Assembly (NCBI GenBank): GCA_026770585.1
Contig: MU646410.1
Span: 788,596-803,391 of the forward strand
From: Baffinella frigidus
Taxonomy: Eukaryota > Cryptophyceae > Cryptomonadales > Baffinellaceae
Length of the DNA stretch: 14,796 nt
Reading direction: 5' to 3'
In this document: in pieces, positions 14,001-14,796 of the stretch
How the letters are laid out: every line of letters starts with the position of its first letter
How positions within the stretch are numbered: position 1 is the first letter of the stretch
Made by a program: the position numbers and the translations under genes
Notes under the pieces: generated by a model
The model's database searches: none
Told to the model about the DNA's origin: nothing
Seen by the model: only the letters and a program-made list of their open reading frames with translations

Positions 14001-14232
14001 GTGTGCAGGACCAGCGCCACATCCCCCGGGGCGTTCCACGGCGCCGACGCAACCGACGCGCCCAGCCCACCTCCCTGCGGGGCCTCCGGGGCCTCCGGGG
14101 CCCCGCCCGCCGGACAGCTGGCGCGCCGCAGCGAGAACATGCCTGCGGTGCGCGCGTCCGGGAGGAGCTCGAGGTGCTGGAGGCGCATGCTCGGCTCGCG
14201 CGCGAGCGCTGCCGCGTCTGCCGCATGCCACC
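42..14232 (-). CDS. Intron-rich AMP-binding acyl-CoA synthetase-like gene (14 exons seen, partial at both ends)
   Basis: The product is an adenylate-forming (ANL) enzyme. Known members activate a carboxylic acid with ATP to an acyl-adenylate and usually pass it to CoA; the substrate cannot be read here. Motifs in order: ATP loop HTSGT/SGSKKR (exons A/B), MMPLFHVGGI (C), TWYYAGPTMHH (E), LPSYGMT/E (F/G), SSGRVCGPRV (H), GWFDTGDMGYLDKDG (I), hinge GRSKEVINRGGEIISP (J), AKWPQ (K), and LPMGQANKAQR (L) with the lysine at the usual catalytic position. Exons M and N add a further C-terminal segment. All 13 junctions agree in phase, giving 548 codons without a stop. About 80 residues precede the ATP loop, so roughly 100 N-terminal residues are missing upstream. 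No frameshift is seen, so the gene looks functional. The KK in SGSKKR, instead of PK, fits an algal, oomycete and fungal subgroup known to me by pattern only. Confidence 0.93.
240..425. repeat. CT-rich microsatellite, degenerate
   Basis: A CTCCCTCGCTCCCTC-type degenerate repeat passes into pure (CT)n at about 365-395. It gives serine- and leucine-rich or arginine- and glutamate-rich shadow frames, not a gene. Confidence 0.9.
494..643. mobile_element. MITE-like hairpin, family 1 copy 1
   Basis: Arms of 28 bases at 494-521 and 616-643 are exact complements (TAACGGCCTGAAAATGGGGT outward). The rest of the element folds imperfectly around TACCGTAGGCC sequence. The flanking AATA and TATG suggest a TA target but are not decisive. 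A related copy lies at 2296-2444. No transposase is seen. Confidence 0.88.
742..836 (+). repeat. Dispersed repeat, copy 1 (inverse copy at 3095-3182)
   Basis: About 90 bases, starting ATTGGTTGATGACAAGA, are nearly identical to the reverse complement of 3095-3182, with a few substitutions and a two- to three-base indel in the C run. The high identity points to a recent duplication. The two copies lie in opposite orientation on either side of exon M. Confidence 0.93.
1535..1683. mobile_element. Hairpin, ATTACTACACA-core superfamily, TTTAAATGC subgroup
   Basis: The arms pair as TTTGATTTAAATGC.GCGGAGTTCCCC.AATCAACG and end inward in AAATTTACTACACA. The outer arm is shared with the element at 11795-11945, and the inner core with those at 6064, 6457, 7105 and 11010. 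Confidence 0.85.
1826..1953. mobile_element. Hairpin, CCTAAGTCAAC family, copy 1
   Basis: The ends are ACATTTCGCCTAAGTCAAC and its imperfect complement GTTGACTTGAGGTAAAATGT. The inner part (TCTTAAGTCAAATGCCTG) matches the reverse complement of the element at 12585-12710, so the two are opposite-orientation copies. Confidence 0.82.
2072..2158. repeat. 45-base tandem duplication
   Basis: Two copies begin ATGCAGAATTATGTGCAAAG and end in ATTGTAACC. They differ mainly in the G run (nine versus five) and an inserted ACAA. Confidence 0.93.
2296..2444. mobile_element. MITE-like hairpin, family 1 copy 2
   Basis: This has the same terminal pattern (TAACGG..C.AA.ATGGGGTA) and inner CCTACGGTAGG-type palindromes as the hairpin at 494-643, with more mismatches between the arms. 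Both copies lie in the same intron. Confidence 0.85.
2480..2647. mobile_element. Hairpin with TTTCATCCGGACGAG termini
   Basis: The arms pair GATTTCATCCGGACGAGTAT.. with its complement ending at 2647. The left arm carries an extra TCGGGGATCTCCGATTCGAT-like insertion. Each arm also contains the palindrome GTATTCATAATGAATAC. The right end lies 65 bases past the end of exon M. Confidence 0.85.
2712..2777 (-). CDS. Exon M: RMFEATCPPRGSPL segment
   Basis: The 66-base exon (22 codons) encodes VLRMFEATCPPRGSPLSV and ends CPSP. The block FEA..PP.GTPL follows the A10 loop in the multidomain relatives I have in mind. The acceptor is GTGTGCAG. The donor GTGCTC (minus strand, 2711-2706) keeps phase 0 for exon N. 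A second GT ten bases further (exon end 2702) would give phase 1 and would need an unseen extra exon. Confidence 0.85.
2900..3047. mobile_element. TIR element, CCACGCAGGGC family, copy 1
   Basis: The terminal inverted repeats are CCACGCAGGGCCCTTC (left) and the complement of AAGAGCCCTGCGTGG (right). Internal GGAGCCATT and TTGACTTTTGAATA are shared with the copy at 8339-8453. There is no coding capacity. Target duplication is unclear (possibly CA). Confidence 0.88.
3095..3182 (-). repeat. Dispersed repeat, copy 2
   Basis: This is the reverse complement of 742-836. It contains GTAGGATATCGCAACGGTTC as its central identical part. It lies in intron L-M, between a terminal-inverted-repeat element and the GA microsatellite. 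Confidence 0.93.
3260..3450. repeat. GA microsatellite (GAGAGG-type)
   Basis: GAGAGAGGGA-type repeats with higher-order units of about 38 bases. It is pyrimidine-rich in the transcript, but 480 bases from the next acceptor. Confidence 0.93.
3537..3690. repeat. Two echoes of the exon L 3' edge
   Basis: The exon L edge reads, on the plus strand, TTGAGGCACCTGGGGCGCGC then GGTCATCAACGGC (4128-4160). Copies occur at 3659-3690 (TTGAGGCACCTGAGGCGCGC, donor intact) and 3537-3565 (CCTGGGGCGCGCGGTCGTCG, donor lost). Shorter pieces lie at 3801-3815 and 3940-3955. Confidence 0.88.
3560..3655 (+). repeat. Interstitial telomere-like array (TTTAGGG/TTCAGGG)
   Basis: Tandem heptamers TTTAGGG and TTCAGGG decay into TTTCGGG. 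It starts straight after one echo of the exon L edge (3537-3565) and ends straight before another (3662-3690). Confidence 0.93.
3955..4136 (+). repeat. Telomere-like array (TTTACGG/TGTACGA)
   Basis: Degenerate heptamers TTTAGGG, TTTACGG, TGTACGA and TTCACGG run up to the splice donor of exon L. Translated frames such as VYGLRFTVYG are artefacts of this repeat. Confidence 0.93.
4137..4244 (-). CDS. Exon L: catalytic-lysine loop (A10)
   Basis: The 108-base exon (36 codons, phase 0 at both ends) encodes VLVFMDDLPMGQANKAQR, then VRLAERLSLTAVDDRAPQ. In ANL enzymes the lysine of 'LP....GK..R' is the acylation catalyst; here it aligns with the Lys of ANKAQR. The acceptor AAATGCAG follows tandem repeats of a GGCTTTGAAA-type unit. 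The donor GTGCCT is followed by the TTTACGG array. The 3' edge and the 5' edge both have echoes in the adjoining introns. Confidence 0.95.
4250..4332 (-). repeat. GGCTTTGAAA tandem repeat at an acceptor
   Basis: Five or six copies of GGCTTTGAAATG / GGCTTTGAAAACG on the coding strand end at the AATGCAG acceptor of exon L. Confidence 0.9.
4430..4470 (-). repeat. Diverged echo of exon L start
   Basis: The coding strand reads WQALVFMENLPIS, against (WP)Q-VLVFMDDLPMG across the K/L junction. Most differences are conservative at the protein level. It may be an old duplicate or an alternative exon; I see no good donor in the right phase. Confidence 0.7.
4896..4993 (-). CDS. Exon K: C-terminal domain, ending AKWPQ
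   Basis: The 98-base exon (2 + 32 codons) continues exon J as GLAMVGVAGVPRVDL and ends IQRFVSARLHQAKWPQ. It matches the small C-terminal domain of ANL enzymes before the catalytic-lysine loop (typical 'L...KWP..V.F.D.LP'). The acceptor is GTTATTGCAG and the donor GTACGT. The acceptor and intron flank are duplicated at 5089-5156 and partly again at 5163-5182. Confidence 0.93.
4990..5182. repeat. Tandem duplication including the exon K acceptor
   Basis: The unit AGCCCTGCAATAACCACCCC.. to ..TTATTTCCGCC (4990-5056) recurs at 5089-5156, and its first part again at 5163-5182. The first bases are exon K (GGCT on the coding strand) and its TGCAG acceptor. Confidence 0.88.
5152..5579 (+). repeat. Dispersed 13-mer CCCGCCGTCGTGC
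   Basis: Copies lie at 5152-5163 (one base short), 5211-5223, 5379-5391 and 5567-5579, and a variant near 5072. The last two sit on either side of the hairpin at 5406-5563. Confidence 0.9.
5406..5563. mobile_element. Hairpin, CCATTATTTCG family
   Basis: The arms pair TCTAGCGCTGTCCCAGTTCA.. with ..GGGACAGAGCTAGA and share GCCATTATTTCG.CCCCC and GAAATTT.ACAGGTA. The loop holds a T-rich and G-rich segment. Confidence 0.88.
6064..6200. mobile_element. Hairpin with TAATATTAC in the loop (copy a)
   Basis: The outer arms AGGCAAACGGTTTTAAT and ATTAAACCCGTTTTCCT pair imperfectly. The inner core is CAATGAAAATTTCTACGCG. TAATATTAC lies at 6124-6132. Confidence 0.82.
6457..6596. mobile_element. Perfect 56-bp hairpin element with GAGC target duplication
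   Basis: Arms 6457-6512 and 6541-6596 are exact complements, beginning TTATCCGGGGAAACCTATTT and ending in AACGAAAATTACTACACAA. The 28-base loop holds TAATATTAC at 6519-6527. GAGC flanks both ends (6453-6456 and 6597-6600). It has no coding capacity, so it must be mobilised in trans. The perfect arms suggest recent insertion or recent homogenisation. Confidence 0.93.
6629..6780 (-). CDS. Exon J: hinge motif GRSKEVINRGGEIISP (A8)
   Basis: The 152-base exon (1 + 50 codons + 1) encodes IYVTGRSKEVINRGGEIISP, then FEVEEACLAHPKVATCIAFS and CPHPVLQEVV. This holds the hinge between the large and small domains (GR.K..I..GGE.I.P.E.E), where the enzyme rotates between adenylation and thioester formation. 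The acceptor is CCCTGCAG and the donor GTACCT. The junction with its acceptor is echoed at 6951-6989, and a perfect hairpin element ends 28 bases beyond the donor. Confidence 0.96.
6838..6902 (-). repeat. Dispersed repeat with CGCCTTGAAGTCAAGGCG palindrome
   Basis: About 65 bases match 8730-8797 in opposite orientation (shared GTACTAGAATCTTATC and CTAACCGGAATTTC). Both copies have a GCTGCTAAGTGG motif nearby in the same orientation. Confidence 0.88.
6951..6989. repeat. Echo of the exon J acceptor and first exon bases
   Basis: Thirty-nine bases (CGTATATCCTGCAGGGCCAG, then CTCGTCTGGTCAGCCACGA) match 6773-6811 with one difference. The copy contains the CTGCAG acceptor and the first exon bases GATATACG, but then diverges, so it cannot encode the hinge motif. 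Confidence 0.95.
7105..7249. mobile_element. Hairpin with CAATATTAC in the loop (copy c)
   Basis: The arms TCTCATGTGGAAACACTCAT.. and ..TTAGTGTTTGCATGTGAGG pair imperfectly and share TTTATAAACT. The inner core is ATCAAAATTACTACAC. The loop nonamer at 7169-7177 differs from TAATATTAC by one base. Confidence 0.85.
7582..7674 (-). CDS. Exon I: GWFDTGDMGYLDKDG motif (A7)
   Basis: The 93-base exon (1 + 30 codons + 2) encodes YEVGECGERAGLEDG and GWFDTGDMGYLDKDG. The TGD aspartate binds the ribose of AMP in ANL enzymes. The acceptor is CTGCGACAG. The donor is GTGCGT after TG, which joins the first G of exon J to make Trp. The intron before it is the shortest in the gene (157 bases, 7675-7831), and I see no element in it. 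Confidence 0.94.
7832..7982 (-). CDS. Exon H: SGRVCGP motif and glycine-rich insert
   Basis: The 151-base exon (2 + 49 codons + 2) encodes SSGRVCGPRVRI, matching 'TSG.ACGPEVRI' of the family, and ends in GEVGGIWIKGSPVMEG, matching 'GEVGNICVRG.PV..GY'. Between them is a Gly, Ala and Trp-rich insert that begins with a run of ten G (CCCC on the plus strand at 7932-7941), so read errors could shift the frame. Both edges agree in phase with exons G and I as sequenced. The acceptor is TTGACGCAG, 12 bases after a long CT tract; the donor is GTGAGA. Confidence 0.87.
7994..8167. repeat. GA/CT microsatellite used as pyrimidine tract
   Basis: Nearly pure (GA)n with GGG and GC interruptions. On the transcript it is an extremely long pyrimidine tract that ends 12 bases before the exon H acceptor, with a branch-point-like CTGATTGAC between. 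Confidence 0.9.
8339..8453. mobile_element. TIR element, CCACGCAGGGC family, copy 2, touching a splice donor
   Basis: The ends are CAACGCAAGGCCCTTC and the complement of GAAGAGCCTTCCGTGG. Inside, TTGGAGCCATT and GACTTTTGAATA match the copy at 2900-3047. Its right end is at position +4 of the exon G donor. Confidence 0.86.
8457..8508 (-). CDS. Exon G: ECMPISSPP segment
   Basis: The 52-base exon (17 codons + 1) encodes ECMPISSPPLGYLLDRP. It opens with the Glu of the YGMTE motif and follows the family block 'TECMPISSPP..Y.L.RPG'. The acceptor is GTGAGCAG, preceded by two copies of a CTGAT-containing 20-base unit that could supply branch points. The donor GTACCA lies against the end of a terminal-inverted-repeat element, whose first base is intron position +4. 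Confidence 0.92.
8730..8797 (+). repeat. Dispersed repeat with CACCTTGAATTCAAGGTG palindrome
   Basis: This is the opposite-orientation copy of 6838-6902. It ends in the perfect palindrome TTTCACCTTGAA/TTCAAGGTGAAA. Confidence 0.88.
9020..9168. mobile_element. Hairpin, GTCAACTTAT family, copy 1
   Basis: The arms begin TTATCTCAGAAAACGAGTTC and pair almost perfectly over about 65 bases. Each arm has its own palindrome (GAAAACGAGTTCTAAAACTCGTTTTC type). The inner part TCCCC.A.AAAT..GTCAACTTAT resembles 10166-10318. Confidence 0.9.
9184..9334. repeat. Minisatellite and echoes of the exon F donor edge
   Basis: Units of about 27 bases (GTAGGTGTATATGCTGC, then AACAATACCG) pass into two copies of the exon F 3' edge: 9257-9284 and 9292-9334 (ATGCCGTACGACGGGAGGAC, then GGGGCATCCAAACG), matching 9774-9816. 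On the coding strand they read VLPSYGM and LPSHGMT. Confidence 0.88.
9777..10042 (-). CDS. Exon F: ASGGL and LPSYGMT motifs, with a long linker
   Basis: The 266-base exon (2 + 88 codons) is the longest seen. Its last 37 residues hold MLRMVANASGGLVPALAG and FGCSVLPSYGMT, the adenine-binding and A5 regions (YGMTE, with E in exon G). The first 50 residues are rich in Ser, Asp, Pro and Thr and have no clear family counterpart. They stay open in frame from the acceptor GTCTTGCAG at 10043-10051 and supply the two bases that exon E needs. A later acceptor (GAAACAG) would start in the wrong phase. The donor is GTACTC. Confidence 0.9.
10166..10318. mobile_element. Hairpin, GTCAACTT family, copy 2
   Basis: Arms of about 63 bases (CACACAATCGATTTATTAAT.. 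outward, AAGTCAACTCCCCCACAAAA.. inward) pair with few mismatches. The loop contains AGTTAGGTAGTGATGG. Confidence 0.9.
10622..10733. repeat. Near-perfect 112-bp palindrome without loop
   Basis: It is symmetric about GGATCC at 10675-10680. Arms of about 55 bases read GTGGC.CAAATAGTGC.CTGG outward and ACCTTGGATCGGGGTCGGAT inward. It could extrude as a cruciform or fold as an RNA hairpin. Confidence 0.92.
10815..10903. repeat. Minisatellite at the exon E donor
   Basis: Three to four copies of GGTAACGGTGGAAGTTAA-type units of about 25 bases start directly beyond the donor. The unit contains the palindrome GTTAACTTAAGGTAAC. Confidence 0.9.
10909..10972 (-). CDS. Exon E: TWYYAGPTMHH block
   Basis: The 64-base exon (21 codons + 1) encodes VTWYYAGPTMHHMILEEGRA, the strongly conserved 'sought-after' block TWYYAAPTMH of this synthetase subgroup. 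The acceptor is GGATGCAG and the donor GTCAGT. A threefold minisatellite starts right after the donor (10815-10903), and a hairpin element begins 18 bases before the acceptor. Confidence 0.93.
10990..11106. mobile_element. Hairpin with TAATATTAC in the loop, truncated (copy d)
   Basis: The left end TTATCCGGGGAAGCCTATTT is that of the perfect element at 6457-6596, but the right outer arm is missing. The inner arms (GATGGCAACGAAAATTACTA and its complement) still pair. The loop carries TAATATTAC on the minus strand at 11059-11067. Confidence 0.87.
11371..11543. mobile_element. Hairpin with TAGTGACG termini
   Basis: Arms of about 58 bases, starting TAGTGACGTCCCCCAAACTT, pair with about six mismatches. 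The inner part contains a second AAAAAGG..CCTTTTT stem. Confidence 0.88.
11664..11725 (-). CDS. Exon D: VVCAPAFDP segment
   Basis: The 62-base exon (2 + 20 codons) encodes VVCAPAFDPGAFWETLEAKG, the strand and helix that follow the MPLFHVGGI block in the family. The first two bases complete the Gly begun in exon C. The acceptor is TGGTCCAG and the donor GTCGGT. It is short enough to be missed by gene finders, and phase agreement on both sides is the main support. Confidence 0.9.
11762..12052. mobile_element. Outer inverted repeat (AAGATAACTGAATC termini)
   Basis: The ends AAGATAACTGAATCGGTTCC and GGAACTGATTCAGTTATCTT are complements with one mismatch. Between them lies a complete second hairpin, suggesting insertion of one element into another. 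Confidence 0.8.
11795..11945. mobile_element. Inner hairpin, ATTACTACACA-core superfamily, TTTAAATGC subgroup
   Basis: The arms CCGGTCAGGTATTTAATTTA.. and the complement ending CTGACCGG pair closely. They share GGAGTTCCCC and AACGAAAATTACTACACA with other elements here. The loop lacks TAATATTAC. Confidence 0.9.
12374..12452 (-). CDS. Exon C: MPLFHVGGI motif, GC donor
   Basis: The 79-base exon (26 codons + 1) encodes VCLNMMPLFHVGGISRNLL and ATVLAGA. This is the core motif A4 region of ANL enzymes, with the aromatic and His residues that line the acyl pocket. The acceptor is ACCACAG. The only donor that gives the phase needed by exon D is GC (CGCAG followed by GCACGC), so this is a GC-AG intron. 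The next GT (AAAC followed by GTCACC) would add eight residues in the family's invariant turn and is not needed. Confidence 0.92.
12437..12544. repeat. Duplication including the exon C acceptor
   Basis: TCATGTTCAGGCACACCTGT (12437-12456, exon C start plus acceptor) recurs as CCATGTTCAGACACACCTGC at 12526-12545. Between them are GTCAACTTGTGAGGACG repeats. Confidence 0.85.
12453..13313 (-). other. Intron B-C (861 bases)
   Basis: It contains an echo of the exon C acceptor region (12527-12544), three GTCAACTTGTGAG units (12472-12518), the hairpin 12585-12710, an AACGGCTCCAACGTCAACGT copy (12770) and four echoes of the exon B donor (13124-13310). Bases 12800-13100 hold only a small inverted repeat around TCTCGAG. 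Confidence 0.8.
12585..12710. mobile_element. Hairpin, CCTAAGTCAAC family, copy 2
   Basis: The right half (TTTAGATGGACC.. to ..GTTGACTTAGGCGAAATGT) matches the reverse complement of 1826-1905. The left end TCAGCTAAGTCAACCAG supplies the other arm, with a duplicated CTAAGTCAAC. Confidence 0.82.
13124..13341. repeat. 50-base tandem array built on the exon B 3' edge
   Basis: There are five copies of GTACGTCGTTGGGCGAGAGT, then TTCCAGGAGTGTGCAGTGGGG, starting near 13124, 13174, 13224, 13261 and 13311 (spacing 50, 50, 37, 50). The last is the true end of exon B and its GTAC donor. The others lie in the intron, and each keeps a GTAC. Confidence 0.93.
13314..13407 (-). CDS. Exon B: second half of ATP-binding loop and following helix
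   Basis: The 94-base exon opens with one base that completes Thr of the P-loop, then encodes SGSKKRVPYTLESLVV and ends IIHSWKLSPND. The first part is the ATP-binding loop (family form TSGTTG.PKG); the end matches the segment that precedes MPLFHVGGI in relatives. The acceptor is CCAACCAG, after a C-rich tract formed by the reverse complement of the TGTAGGG array. The donor is GTACCC. The last 30 bases and the donor are the first copy, in transcription order, of a tandem array that continues into the intron. Confidence 0.92.
13408..13991 (-). other. Intron A-B (584 bases), filled by a minisatellite
   Basis: Apart from about 20 bases at each end the intron is telomere-like heptamer repeat. On the transcript it is C-rich (CCCTACA) and runs up to the exon B acceptor. 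Confidence 0.9.
13417..13975 (+). repeat. Telomere-like TGTAGGG minisatellite
   Basis: Tandem TGTAGGG with TGTGGGG, TGCAGGG and TTGAGGG variants. A block beginning GGGGTTGGGGTGCAGGG is repeated about 230 bases later (near 13424 and 13654), showing higher-order duplication. Confidence 0.95.
13992..14232 (-). CDS. Exon A: end of N-terminal subdomain up to the ATP-binding loop
   Basis: The 241-base exon (2 + 79 codons + 2) contains ELLPDARTAGMFSL and ends in VALVLHTSG plus AC of the next Thr codon. The donor is GTGAGC. The acceptor is taken as GGCGCAG at 14233-14239; the first two bases GG complete a codon. Another AG a little upstream is possible, but the same frame is kept in the duplicated copy of this junction at 14482-14545. 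A stretch rich in Gly, Ala, Pro and Glu (about residues 40-70) comes partly from a threefold GGGGCCTCC-type repeat at 14076-14103 (plus strand) and looks like a flexible insert. The previous exon was not found. Confidence 0.85.
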
Positions 14233-14545
14233 CTGCGCCGCCCGCGCCCCCTGCTCCCGCGCACCCAAGATTATAATGAAAAACGGACCCGTTCCAAGGG
14301 TGTCCGTGTACTGCTGTCACGTCCCGAAAGTAGTACCGGGCTGTAACAAGGCGGTACAAAAAGGTACAAGCCGGTACAAAAAGTTACTACCGTCACGTCC
14401 AAATAAGCCGTCCATCTAACATATATAGGCCACACCCACAATAATCCTGCCCCCGCGCACCCAAGATTATAAAGGATGGAGGCCGCGTCTGCCGCGTGCC
14501 CCTCTGCGCCGCCCGCGCCCCCTGCTCCCGCGCACCCAAGATTAT
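14212..14545. repeat. Duplicated exon A acceptor region
   Basis: The segment GCCGCGTCTGCCGCATGCCA .. GCGCACCCAAGATTAT (14213-14274) recurs at 14482-14545 and in part at 14446-14471. It covers about 20 exon bases, the GGCGCAG acceptor and 35 intron bases. Confidence 0.93.
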
Positions 14546-14796
14546 CGTCCCCGTGGAACAGCCCCGCCGGCAGGCTCGTGAACGCCCACGTGACCGGTCA
14601 CGCGGACGCCGAAGCCAGACGGTCGGTCGTGACTGCCTTGCGTGTTCCTAGCACCCCTATCGTCCCCCAGGAGCGCAACCCATCTCCCCACGGGGCCCAG
14701 GGTTTGGGACTTGGGGTGTAGGGTTTAGGGTGTAGGGATCAGAGTTTAGGGTTCAGGGTGTTTATCGAATAGCACATTGAGAGCAACCCAGCTTCG
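14233..14796 (-). other. Upstream intron, partial
   Basis: No family block was found before exon A. The region holds the duplicated acceptor copies, a GGTACAAAAAG repeat between two CGTCACGTCC/GTCACGTCCC motifs (14314-14402) and a short TTTAGGG-type tract (14710-14760). Confidence 0.75.
14710..14760 (+). repeat. Short telomere-like tract
   Basis: TGTAGGGTTTAGGGTGTAGG followed by TTTAGGGTTCAGGG: six or so degenerate heptamers. Confidence 0.85.

Noticed and set aside
13984-14419. Plus-strand open frames rich in Pro, Ala and Arg
   Set aside because: They are shadows of exon A, whose minus-strand frame carries the recognised motif.

Overview
The window is nuclear DNA of a eukaryote, almost certainly a microalga. 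It shows GC-rich exons, many spliceosomal introns, C-rich 3' splice sites, interstitial TTTAGGG-type telomere-like arrays and a dense load of small inverted-repeat elements. TTTAGGG-type repeats fit the green lineage but also other algae, so I do not assign a taxon.

Nearly the whole window (about 42 to 14232) is one gene on the minus strand, cut at both ends. I reconstructed 14 coding exons by matching conserved blocks of the adenylate-forming (ANL) acyl-CoA synthetase family. At all 13 junctions the reading phase agrees and there is a usable donor and acceptor (12 GT donors, one GC donor). The exons supply 548 codons, about 12% of the span. In transcription order: A 14232-13992, B 13407-13314, C 12452-12374, D 11725-11664, E 10972-10909, F 10042-9777, G 8508-8457, H 7982-7832, I 7674-7582, J 6780-6629, K 4993-4896, L 4244-4137, M 2777-2712, N 161 to about 42. 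The exons run from just before the ATP-binding loop, through the adenylation core, the hinge and the C-terminal lysine motif, into a further C-terminal segment. The N-terminus lies beyond base 14796 and the C-terminus before base 1. I see no second gene on either strand.

The introns (157 to about 2550 bases) hold four kinds of material: (1) hairpin (MITE-like) elements of several families, one with perfect 56-bp arms and a 4-bp target duplication; (2) telomere-like and other minisatellites; (3) GA/CT microsatellites, one of which is the pyrimidine tract of exon H; (4) 'exon-edge echoes', copies of a splice junction with some adjoining exon sequence, found in the flanking intron of at least seven exons.

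The most unusual points are the repeated echoing of exon edges, and a family of hairpins that share an inner core and carry TAATATTAC, the nick-site nonamer of Rep-type replicons, in their loops.
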